DNA of 64,000 nucleotides from the NCBI RefSeq assembly GCF_000255705.1, contig NZ_JH636439.1, positions 761,670 through 825,669 on the forward strand, in the 5' to 3' direction. This document shows positions 1 through 8,000 of the stretch, one piece after another. The number at the start of each line of letters is the position of its first letter. The stretch's first letter is position 1. A model generated the notes under the pieces. It saw nothing but the letters and a program-made list of their open reading frames with translations. It ran no database searches and was not told the origin of the DNA. The position numbers and the translations under genes were made by a program. Source of the stretch: Zavarzinella formosa DSM 19928. Lineage in GTDB: Bacteria > Planctomycetota > Planctomycetia > Gemmatales > Gemmataceae.

Positions 1-179
1 AGCCGTTCTGCAACTGTGAGGGACTGGCTTTCACCGGTGCTTCCTCCGATGAAGACTCCGGAGACTCCGGTTCGCAGCAAATGATCGGCTTGTTTCTCCA
101 CCGCTGACAGATTCAATTCGCCATCCGCAAGGAAGGGGGTGTGAGTGGCGGCAATGAGGCCTTGCAGGCGTGAATTCAT
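1..179 (-). CDS. DapA/NanA-family lyase, N-terminal part (cut by window edge)
   Basis: The first 59 codons of a gene that runs off the left edge, starting at ATG 179-177. The translation opens MNSRLQGLIAATHTPF and then reads GVSGVFIGGSTGESQSLT. This is the classic N-terminus of the dihydrodipicolinate synthase / N-acetylneuraminate lyase TIM-barrel family: a beta-1 strand ending in TPF and the G-S-T-G-E substrate-carboxylate loop. The GSTGE form is more like N-acetylneuraminate lyases than the GTTGE of typical DapA, but the substrate cannot be fixed without the Tyr/Lys part of the active site, which lies outside the window. The SD is weak. It is divergent from the next gene, with a 208-nt shared upstream region. 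Confidence 0.8.
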   Translation of the reverse strand, partial: MNSRLQGLIAATHTPFLADGELNLSAVEKQADHLLRTGVSGVFIGGSTGESQSLTVAER

Positions 180-387
180 CGTGAAGATTCCAAGGGAGAG
201 GGCGGGGGTTATGACACGATAGCCCGAGGGGGCCGTTTGGGACCGGCAATTTACGAAAGTTCTCTTCCGAGGTTTTTCAGTTGAACGCCCCATCGCTTGG
301 ATAAAGCAGGCGAGCCGCCGCCTCATTTTAAAACGGCCCTAAACTGATTTCGTCGGTCATCCTGTTCTCGGTCACGAGAGAATTCTC

Positions 388-1191
388 ATGCGACTTTCCC
401 TCCTGCTGGTGCTGCTAATCGTCAGTGGTTCTCACGGCGAACCGCCCCCGTTGATCTCAACAACGACAAGCGTGATCGCCCATCGAGGCGGGACCGGTCC
501 GGACGGCACGCTGGCGGGAATTAAAAAGTCCCTTGACCAAGGCTACTTGTTCATCGAACTCGATGTGAGATTGAGCAAAGACGGCCGGGCGGTCATCATG
601 CACGACCCGACGGTTGACCGCACAACCAACGGCAAGGGCAAGGTGGCCGACATGACGTTCGATGAATTGCGGACACTCGACGCGGGGGCAAAATACAAGG
701 ATGTTGACGACCCCAAAAAATCCTACGCCGGGCAACGCATCCCCACGCCGGAGGAAGTCCTCGAACTTGTGGGGGGTCGCGGGATTGTGCTGTTGGAATT
801 AAAAGTTCCGGAGGCCGCCGAGGCCGTCGTGAAAGCGGTTGTCAAAAGCAAGGCCAAGAACCGGGCGGTGGTGCGAACGGCTGATTACGAAATCTTGAGG
901 GCGATCAAAAAGCTTGATCCGGAGGTGCTGACCGGGTCGATGGGGGCGATTCCCGAAAACAGTCCGGACGCTTTGATCGCCAAACTCAAGGAAGCGAAAG
1001 TTTCCGCCTTCACCCCAAAAGTCAACACGGGGGTGACGGCCGCCGTGGTCAAGAAGTTTCACGAAGCCGGAATTGCCTTCTGGGGGACAAACACCAACGA
1101 CCCGGAAGAGATGAAGCAATTGATCGAAGCTCACGCGGCCGGGATCATCACGGACTTGCCCGGTGTGTTGCAAAAGCTGTTAAAACCATAG
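388..1191 (+). CDS. Secreted glycerophosphodiester phosphodiesterase
   Basis: A 267-residue GDPD-family TIM-barrel enzyme, expected to hydrolyse glycerophosphodiesters to an alcohol and sn-glycerol 3-phosphate. A signal peptide (about residues 1-17, ending SGSHG) points to an exported protein. The catalytic and metal-binding set is visible: H32-R33, E57-x-D59, and H72 in the MHDPTVDRTT motif. A later ELK motif (about residues 135-139) matches the further metal ligand of the family. Length is normal. The start is ATG 388, preceded by a GAGAG tract. It converges on the E2-like gene to its right with about 57 nt between stops and no strong hairpin. Confidence 0.9.
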   Translation: MRLSLLLVLLIVSGSHGEPPPLISTTTSVIAHRGGTGPDGTLAGIKKSLDQGYLFIELDVRLSKDGRAVIMHDPTVDRTTNGKGKVADMTFDELRTLDAGAKYKDVDDPKKSYAGQRIPTPEEVLELVGGRGIVLLELKVPEAAEAVVKAVVKSKAKNRAVVRTADYEILRAIKKLDPEVLTGSMGAIPENSPDALIAKLKEAKVSAFTPKVNTGVTAAVVKKFHEAGIAFWGTNTNDPEEMKQLIEAHAAGIITDLPGVLQKLLKP

Positions 1192-1248
1192 ACAAATCGT
1201 CTGGATCGTTTGGCCGGTGGTGGTCGCCAATGCCGGGAAACAGGCCCG

Positions 1249-1674
1249 CTATCGGGCGTCCGGCATCGGCCATTCGCCGGTGGTGTGCCAGACTTCATAA
1301 CAGGCGAGCCAGCGCCAGGCGGCTTGGATGGCGAACACGCAAGTGAATTTGGCCGCGTCCCACCGGCTGGAGTCGCGGGTGGAACCCTGCCGCCAGAGGC
1401 ACATCGTCTGGCCTTCGAGCAAATGGGGGCTGTGTCGGATCGGCGTGATGATCCGGGTGACGGGGGGAATGACGGGGTAGTTGGTGTCGAGCCGTGTTTC
1501 CAGCGAATAGGTATTGTGGCAGGGTTTGAGACAGTAGCACAGCGTCAGGGAGTTCTTGGCGCGGATGATCCGCACCCGGAAATCCGTGTCACGTCCCTCG
1601 TTGTATTTTTCGATGGCCGGCAACTCGATGGTGAGAAGTCGCCGTTTTCCCGTGTCAGAATCGAAAAGTCCCAT
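1249..1674 (-). CDS. E2-like (UBC-fold) protein of a bacterial ubiquitin-like system
   Basis: A 141-residue protein with the layout of bacterial E2/UBC-fold proteins. An N-terminal strand region (residues 31-50) is followed by YPVIPP (66-71), then SPHLLEGQTMCLW (82-94), where H84 stands near the expected HPN-like position and C92 is the candidate thioester cysteine. The C-terminal helix carries W-x(n)-AAWRWLACYEVW and ends in TGEWP. The YPxxPP / PH / CLW / WL-x2-YE / TGxWP order is what identifies it, and no database search was possible. It is the last gene of a minus-strand cluster with a JAB protease and a 60-residue protein. The SD is weak; an in-frame TGA three codons upstream fixes the N-terminal limit. 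A 120-nt gap with a hairpin separates it from the preceding gene, so it may have its own promoter. Confidence 0.75.
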   Translation of the reverse strand: MGLFDSDTGKRRLLTIELPAIEKYNEGRDTDFRVRIIRAKNSLTLCYCLKPCHNTYSLETRLDTNYPVIPPVTRIITPIRHSPHLLEGQTMCLWRQGSTRDSSRWDAAKFTCVFAIQAAWRWLACYEVWHTTGEWPMPDAR

Positions 1675-1725
1675 CTCGCTTCAGCCAACGGTGGAAGGGA
1701 AAGACGTCGTTTGAATGGGTGAAAA

Positions 1726-1788
1726 TTGGAATGCGGAATGGAAGACAACCAACGGCAATCTGTCATTGATCCTGATTCCGCATTCCAA
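1726..1788. repeat. 14-bp perfect inverted repeat between the 60-aa gene and the E2-like gene
   Basis: TTGGAATGCGGAAT at 1726-1739 is mirrored exactly by ATTCCGCATTCCAA at 1775-1788, with a 35-nt loop. On the minus strand it lies after the 60-residue gene and before the E2-like gene, so it could act as an attenuator or processing hairpin. There is no T-run typical of an intrinsic terminator. An 11-nt core is shared with the inverted repeat near 52.1 kb. Confidence 0.6.
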
Positions 1789-1794
1789 AACTGG

Positions 1795-1977
1795 TCAATA
1801 GTGGCAGGGCACGGATCGGATGGCGTTGATCACTTCTTCGTCGGGGACTTCTTCGGTGGTGCCGATGAAACCGGTGTTGGCGCGGTCCATCAGGACGGTG
1901 AGGCCATCTTGGGCGTTTCCCCGCAGGGCGTTGACGAGTTCCTTGCGTTCGGTTTCCGTCAGGGGTCGAAAATCCAT
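1795..1977 (-). CDS. 60-residue protein of the JAB/E2 cluster, unknown function
   Basis: A small acidic protein opening MDFRPLTETERKELVNAL and ending SVPCHY. It is supported as a real gene by a strong Shine-Dalgarno (GAGGAG, 6 nt before the ATG) and by its place, 41 nt after the JAB gene and before the E2-like gene. Predicted to be mostly helical, with one helix at about residues 7-19 and a second near 45-55. It has no C-terminal Gly-Gly, so it does not look like a conventional ubiquitin-like modifier, and it has no zinc-binding motif. I do not recognise the family. A role as partner or adaptor of the neighbouring E2/JAB proteins is an inference from position only. Confidence 0.65.
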   Translation of the reverse strand: MDFRPLTETERKELVNALRGNAQDGLTVLMDRANTGFIGTTEEVPDEEVINAIRSVPCHY

Positions 1978-2018
1978 GACAATCTCCTCGAATGAGGCTT
2001 CGGGATCGGGCGATACGG

Positions 2019-2966
2019 TCAGTTCATTAACCGGACGAGAAGACTCAGGATATTGAGATCGATCCGGTCATCGGGTTTTTCGGGGGCCAAGGGGATCAGA
2101 GAGGTTCCGCCGTTGGTCTTTTCCAGCAAATAATACCGGCGTTCCGTTCCTTCGATTTGCACATGCAACGCCGTCTCACCTTGTGGGTGGCGGATGGTCA
2201 GGCCGATCATCGGCGCCTGCCGACCCATCGCCACTTCCAGCCTCGTCTTGGGCAGGAGTTCGGTCAGCGGATTCAGACGGTCCGCCACCGCTTCCAATTC
2301 GGCCCACACCTTGCGGAGAGGTTCGGCCAGGTCCGGGCCTTTCTCCACTTCCACCGGAAGTTTCCGGTAATTCCGGTCCTTGCTTCCGAGGACGTACCAC
2401 GTTTGTCGCAAAACTCCAAGCCCCAAGACATGTGGCTCGGGCTGACAGCGTTCGCCGGTTGCAGTCGGATAAGCATCCGCCGTGCCGATCCCGAAGACAC
2501 CTTCTTTGCCCCATTGGTTCGCCACCCATTTGATGTCCCCGCGATAATCGCTGGAAGTCGGATGCCGCAAACTGCCGGGATGAGTGTGAACCACACCCAA
2601 TAATCGCAGGTCTTTCCTATCTTGCCGGATGAACCAATTGGCCAATTCCTGCGATTTATTGTCAAATAGCACATGCGATTCGCTTGCGTTGCGGTTCGTC
2701 CCGGCCGGCAGGGTCGCCAGCACGATGGCCTCATCGCGGCCCCGCAAACCCAGCAACAGCCAGCCGATTTCCTCCTGCCCGCGATCTGACTCTCGATGGG
2801 CCGCATATTCCGCAAAAAGCACGCGAAACACACCTTCAGTCAGGACGACCCGTCGAAGCGGTTCCGGGTTCGACCATGTTGTCGTGGTGGCTGGAGGCAT
2901 GGTCGTCTCGCGAGGGACGCCTTGCATCCAACGAACCAATGCACGGGTGAGTTCCCGCACCAACAC
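2019..2966 (-). CDS. JAB/JAMM-domain metalloprotease (deubiquitinase-like)
   Basis: A 315-residue protein with an intact JAMM zinc site: E65 in EEIGWLLLG (E-x-x-G), then H127-T-H129-P followed by ten residues and D140, that is HxH-x(10)-D. This is the catalytic set of JAB isopeptidases that cleave ubiquitin-like modifiers. The C-terminal 100 residues form a beta-rich extension of unknown role. The listed start is GTG 2966, which has no good SD. The frame stays open upstream to a TGA near 3082, with no ATG in it, and its conceptual product (LEWLNWPGFLLHGRTL...) looks coding, so the real N-terminus is uncertain. In-frame ATGs at codons 14 and 23 are alternatives. It is upstream of the 60-residue and E2-like genes and probably cotranscribed with them. 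Confidence 0.8.
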   Translation of the reverse strand: MLVRELTRALVRWMQGVPRETTMPPATTTTWSNPEPLRRVVLTEGVFRVLFAEYAAHRESDRGQEEIGWLLLGLRGRDEAIVLATLPAGTNRNASESHVLFDNKSQELANWFIRQDRKDLRLLGVVHTHPGSLRHPTSSDYRGDIKWVANQWGKEGVFGIGTADAYPTATGERCQPEPHVLGLGVLRQTWYVLGSKDRNYRKLPVEVEKGPDLAEPLRKVWAELEAVADRLNPLTELLPKTRLEVAMGRQAPMIGLTIRHPQGETALHVQIEGTERRYYLLEKTNGGTSLIPLAPEKPDDRIDLNILSLLVRLMN

Positions 2967-3013
2967 GACGAAATCGATCAGCGTTCTCCCATGAAGGAGG
3001 AAACCCGGCCAAT

Positions 3014-3163
3014 TTAACCATTCGAGGGGTTTTGGCCGGAGAGCAGATCGCCGACCTTGGCGTCGGGGAAGAGGATGTCATATTCCGTCCGTGCATCATA
3101 ACTGCCACAGGCGAACCTGTAAAGTTCGCCCGCCAAATTTGACATGATTACTACAATCAGCAT
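3014..3163 (-). CDS. Possible 49-residue leader ORF overlapping the JAB reading frame
   Basis: An open frame from ATG 3163-3161 (or in-frame ATG 3145) to TAA 3016-3014, ending KVGDLLSGQNPSNG. The JAB gene's frame is open across its last third, in the -1 frame. At 3032-3026 the mRNA reads A-AAC-CCC, which fits the X-XXY-YYZ heptamer for -1 slippage. A slip there would continue into LEWLNWPGFLLHGRTL and the JAB protein. Alternatives are an ordinary short upstream ORF, a one-base indel or assembly error joining what is one gene, or chance. No strong SD is present (AGGA just before ATG 3163). Confidence 0.35.
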   Translation of the reverse strand: MLIVVIMSNLAGELYRFACGSYDARTEYDILFPDAKVGDLLSGQNPSNG

Positions 3164-3311
3164 GTCCTGCGCATCATCACCAACCCTTGTGGCTATCCCG
3201 GCTTAATGTCATTGACAAGCCGGGCGGGCTGGTTAGAGTGAAGTTGGTGACCACATCGTTCGGTGCGGGGCGTCCTTCCGTTCCATCGGCATTTCGGGGA
3301 GTCTCATCCAA

Positions 3312-4931
3312 ATGGCCAAGAAGAAAAAAGAAACCGGTCCGGGGCCGGTGATGATCATGTTCCTTGTCTTCTTCATCCTTTCGACCACAGCCTTGGGGGT
3401 GACCACTTACCTCGGCTTCGAGTCCGAAGGCCAGGCCCGCGAGGAAACGAAGAAGGCCGTGGAAGACAAGAAACAAGCCGAGAAGAAATTCGCCGAAGAA
3501 ACCGCTCGCCGGAACGTGGACCGGATCGCCATGGGCATCGAGGACCCACAGGATCGGGAAGATATTGCCGGGGCCGCGAAAGAACACAATGCGGTGATCT
3601 TGGAGGAACACAAACGTATCACGGACCGTCTGACTGGTGCTTTCCCCACAAAGGACGCTTTCAGATGGCCGCTCATTGACGATCTTCGGGGTGGCGGAAC
3701 CGGCGGCGAGGGGGACAAGAAGCCCGCTCCGGCCCCGAACAAGACTGTTCCGTCCATCGCCAAGGAATGGGCCAAAATGTACCTTGATGCGGACAAAAAA
3801 CTGAAGGATGCGGCGATTGCATTGCAGAACGCCGATGCGCAGAAGAAAGCCGCCGATGACCGCGCTGTTGCCGCCAAGACCACCTTTGACACGAAACTGG
3901 CCGAACTCGACGCCACCTACAAGGGTGCTATTGCCAAACTGACCGCCGACTTCAACAACCTCAAGGTGGAGGCCGACAAGGCAGGCACCACGTTCGCGGC
4001 CAAGGCTGCCGATTGGGCGGTTGAGAAAGCTGATCTTGAGGGACAAATTCAGAAGATGGGAGCCGACAAAAAAGACCTGAAAGAAAAACTCGTTCGCGCC
4101 CAGAATCCCGATCCCACCGACTTTGAAACCCGGTTCAAACACTTGGACTTGGTGAAACTAGAGGAGCGCAAAGGGGAAATTGCGGGCAAGGCCGACAGCA
4201 AGTCTGTCACGCTACAATTTAACTCCCGAAATATTCTGGCGGTCGGGCAGACCTTCATGGTTCTCGCCCCGGACAAATCCCTTGTCACGGTGATTGAACG
4301 CGAAAAGGCCTTGGAAAAAGATCACCGGGATCGTCGCGGCCTTTTTGACCGCGAGCCGTTCACCAACAACGAACAGATCAAGGGGATGGTGGAAATCACC
4401 GAAGTCACCGGCGCTTATTCGGCCCGCGCCCGCATTGTTTCGCAAGCCGAAAGCATCCGTGATCCGATTTCCAAGAAGGACTCGATTTACAATATCACCC
4501 TTACGGGCAACAGCCGCGAACACGTGGCCTATTGCGGCATCATCGACCTTGACGGGGATGGCCTGCCGAACAACGAAGAATTCGTCCGAATCCTTGAGAA
4601 GAACGGTGTGATTGTCGATGCCTATCTCGATTTGAAGACGGGCGAGATCAAGGGCCGCGGGATGAACGCCGCCACCAAATTCTTGATCCTCGGCCCCGAT
4701 GCCCCGGAAGTGGGCAAGGTGAAGGAAATGATGAACAAGGCCAAGGAAAACGGAATTCAGATCGTCGACGCCCGGAAGTTCCTGAAGCTCATCGGTGTGA
4801 CGCTGCCCGCCAACCCGATCCCGCCCCGGTATAGCACGACGAACATCGTCGGCGACGGGGCGGCCCCGATGGGTGATGCTCCCGCCGCCAAGAAGGATGA
4901 AGTCCCGCCGCCGGCCAAGAAGGGCGAATAA
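3312..4931 (+). CDS. Membrane-anchored coiled-coil protein with possible BRCT-like C-terminus
   Basis: 539 residues: a Lys-rich N-terminus, one transmembrane segment (about 13-34, MIMFLVFFILSTTALGV), and long Glu/Lys/Ala-rich coiled coils (about 41-65 and 130-265). A globular region (about 275-400) follows, with an acidic DLDGDGLPNNEEF segment. The end (about 440-500) reads ATKFLILGPDAPEVGK and then MMNKAKENGIQIVDARKFL, resembling the alternating beta-alpha pattern of BRCT domains. The tail is Pro/Ala/Lys rich. The start is backed by a GGGGAG about 10 nt upstream. I do not recognise the whole protein; a structural role at the membrane is inferred from the architecture. It ends at a strong hairpin terminator. 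Confidence 0.85.
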   Translation: MAKKKKETGPGPVMIMFLVFFILSTTALGVTTYLGFESEGQAREETKKAVEDKKQAEKKFAEETARRNVDRIAMGIEDPQDREDIAGAAKEHNAVILEEHKRITDRLTGAFPTKDAFRWPLIDDLRGGGTGGEGDKKPAPAPNKTVPSIAKEWAKMYLDADKKLKDAAIALQNADAQKKAADDRAVAAKTTFDTKLAELDATYKGAIAKLTADFNNLKVEADKAGTTFAAKAADWAVEKADLEGQIQKMGADKKDLKEKLVRAQNPDPTDFETRFKHLDLVKLEERKGEIAGKADSKSVTLQFNSRNILAVGQTFMVLAPDKSLVTVIEREKALEKDHRDRRGLFDREPFTNNEQIKGMVEITEVTGAYSARARIVSQAESIRDPISKKDSIYNITLTGNSREHVAYCGIIDLDGDGLPNNEEFVRILEKNGVIVDAYLDLKTGEIKGRGMNAATKFLILGPDAPEVGKVKEMMNKAKENGIQIVDARKFLKLIGVTLPANPIPPRYSTTNIVGDGAAPMGDAPAAKKDEVPPPAKKGE

Positions 4932-4953
4932 ATCGTCCGGATGATTGGTTGAT

Positions 4954-4999
4954 AAAAGCAAAGAACCCCGTCGTTCAACGACGGGGTTCTTTGCTTTTA
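4954..4999. terminator. Bidirectional hairpin terminator
   Basis: Perfect inverted repeat: AAAAGCAAAGAACCCCGTCG and its complement around a 5-nt loop. The A/T tracts at the two ends give a U-run in either direction. It sits between convergent genes (the coiled-coil protein and the TPR lipoprotein) and can serve both. Confidence 0.9.
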
Positions 5000-5086
5000 C
5001 ACGTTGATGGTTGCCGCTCAATCAACTGGCGTCAGTGACCAAGAAAGCATCCTCTCTTCGGTCACCGACCACCGACTCAACACATT

Positions 5087-8000
5087 TCACGCCTTCTTCT
5101 TCGCCTTTGACAAGGCAAGGAACTTCTTGGCGTTCGCATCCGTCGGGTACAATTTCAGGGCGTTTTCAAAACTAACCGATGCCTCGGGGAATTTACCCGC
5201 CGCCAAATCCCGCTGGCCTTGCACCATCCAGGCACAAAGGTCGGATTTCTTCTTGGCTTCGGCATTGGCCGGAGAGAGTTTCAGAACTTCTTGATAGTTC
5301 TTGTAAGCATCGACGAACTTCCCTTGATCTTCCAAACCATCCGCCGCTTTGAAGAGGGCGACGATCTTCCCCGCGTTCTCGTCGGCCTTCGGCTCTACTT
5401 TCGGAACCACCTTCGGCGGGACTTTCGGTTCCACCTTCGGCATGGGCATCGGCTCAATCTTCTTGGGAACAATCGGCGTTTCCTTTTTCGGCGGAACCAT
5501 CGCCGCTTTCGCCTCGGCCAACCCCTTGAGGGCGGCCGGGTCGGCCGGGATTGCCTTCAACGCGGCTTGATATGCCTCGACCGCATCCGGGTAATCTCTC
5601 ATCTGCATGGCCCGTTGGGCGGCGGTCATGGCGGCGACGTATTGCTTCTTGCGAGCCTCCATTGCCCCGGCCTCGGCGTCAAGAGTCTTGGCTTGTTTCA
5701 GCAAAGCCGTCGCCGTCGGGTCGTTCGGGATGATCTTCAACGCGTCCGTGAATGCCTTTTCTGCGTCGTCGTAATCCTTCTTCACCAAGGCGGCCCGGCC
5801 GGTCTTGATGGCGTTGTCGTAGGCTTCCTGACGCTTCTTGGCTTCCATCGCCCCGGCCGTGGCCGTTTCGATCATTCTTTCGGAGTCGTTCAAAATCTTG
5901 GTGGCGGCCGGGTCTTCTGGTTTGAGGGCGAGGGCTTGCTTTGCAGCGGCCATTGCCTCAGGGTACTTCTTCGTCGCGAAGGCCGTTGAAGCGTTCCTCA
6001 AGGCGAGCAGATAGGCTTCCTGCTTCTTCTTCGCTTCCGTGTCCCCGGCTGCCATTGATCGGCGCACCGCTTCGTACTCGGCCTGCACCTTCTTGATGTC
6101 CGGGTCAGTAGGGTCTTCGACGGCCGCTTCTGCAAGGAACTTGGAGGCTGCGTTCAGGTCTTTCGCGGCGATTGCCTTGCGGGCATCCGCGAGCAAGGCA
6201 TCGACCTTGAGGCCCTTTTTCGCATCCATTTCCTTCTTCTGGACGATGGCGGCCGAGGCTTTCTTGGCCGTGTCGATGTCGACAAACAACTTCTTCACAT
6301 CCGGGGCATCCGGGCTGATCTTCGCGGCCTTGTCCGCAGCGGCTTGGGCCTCGCTGAACTTGCTCGACCGCAGGGCGGTGCGGGCCGTTCCGAGGTGTTG
6401 GGCCAATTCCGCGGCTTTTTGCTTCGCAGAGATGCTGGCCTTCGCCTCGTCCTGTTGCTTGGTCACTTCCTTGATGAGTTGAAGCGAAGCCGCATCCCCC
6501 GGCAGGATTTCTTGGGCTTTTTGGAAGGCGGCCAAGGCCGATTCCAATTGCTTTAAGCGAAGGGCCGCCTGGCCGGTTTGAATTTGCTTCTCATAAGCGG
6601 CCCGCTTGGCCTTCGCCTCGGCTTGAGCCTTGGCGTCTCCCGCCATCTTCGCAGAGGCGGTTTCGGCGGCTTCCAACCCGGCTTTGGCTTCTTGGTTGTC
6701 CGGTGAAATCTTCAGGACTTCGTTGAACGAGACAATCGCCGCATCGTATTGCCGGGCCTTGAGGTTGGCCTCTCCATTGGCGAGCAACTTAGTCAGGTTT
6801 GTCTTTTTATCCGTCTCTTCTTTCTGTCGGCGAGCCAGGGCAGCTGCTTCATCGCGGAGTTGTTGGGCCTTGGTCAGTTCCGTTTGCAGGGCCACATCAT
6901 CCGGCTTCAGGGCGGTTGCGGCTTTAAGCGTCAACACCGCCTTGTCGTATTGCTTTGCGGCCATGGCCGTGCGGCCTTCGGCGAGTCGCTTTTGGATGTC
7001 AGCGATTCTGCGTTGTTCCTCGGCCTTCTTTTTCGCATCCACATCGGCTTCGGCTTTCGCCTTGGCGAGCAAATCAGTCGCCTCGCGGAGTCCATTGTTG
7101 GCCTCCTCGGTGCGGAGAGTGTTGGAGGCGAGTTTGTAGGAAACCACCGCCTCGTCGTACTGTCGGCTCTTCATGGCTTCGCGGGCCTTGGCGAGAGCGG
7201 CCTGATATTTCACTTGAAGGCTGGCGTTTTGCTCCTCCAACTGCTTCCGACGAAGCTCTTCTTGCGCGAGTTGGGCTTCCAGCTTACGGTGTTCTTCTTC
7301 GCCTTTCTTCATCGCGTCCGCACGGGCTTGTTCCACCAAGGCGGCCGAGACGAGTTTTTCGATTTCCGGCGAAGGCTTCAATCGGCGGGCATTTTGGAAA
7401 GAGGCCACGGCGATGCCGTAATTTTGTTTTGCCAATGCCCGCTGGCCTTGATCGACGAACGTGTCGTACTCGGCTTGGTTCTTCTCGGCGATGGCCTTCT
7501 GTCGGGCGACTTCCAGAAGAGCCTTCTTTTCCTGTTCGGCGACAAGTTGAATTTTCACCCGATCCAGTTCAATGTCCTTCAAGCGGCGAACTTCCGCATC
7601 TCGGGCGGCTTGTTCGGCGGCCTGACGCTTTTGCCGTTCGACGGCGAGCCGTGCCTTGGCGTCCGCGAGTTCTTGAATGACCGCGTCATCTCGCTTGATG
7701 GCGTTGGCGCTCTCCAAGAATGACACCCGTTGCTCAAGGTTGTTCTGGCGGTTGGCCAATTGGGCTTGGGCGATCAGGTTTTGTTGCGCGAGCAACTGTT
7801 GACCGAGGAATGCCTTTTGTTGCTGCGCGCCAAGCAGGGCTTGTTGCCGTTGAGCTTGCAAGCGTTGAGCCTCGGCGGCGGCGGCCAAAGCGATTTGGCG
7901 GTCCCGTTGCTGGGCGGCCAGCACTTGTTGTTGCTGCCAGGCGGCTTGCCGTTGAGCTTCCAAGTCGGCCTGCCGTTGTTGAGTCTCCACCTGAACCAGC

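Noticed and set aside
1795-1977. The 60-aa protein as the missing ubiquitin-like modifier
   Set aside because: No terminal Gly-Gly, too short for a beta-grasp fold and helix-rich; kept as unknown.
3177-4142. A 321-codon open frame on the minus strand
   Set aside because: It lies opposite the coiled-coil gene at 3312-4931, its product is low-complexity Phe/Gly/Leu-rich, and it has no SD; typical of antisense shadows of GC-rich genes.
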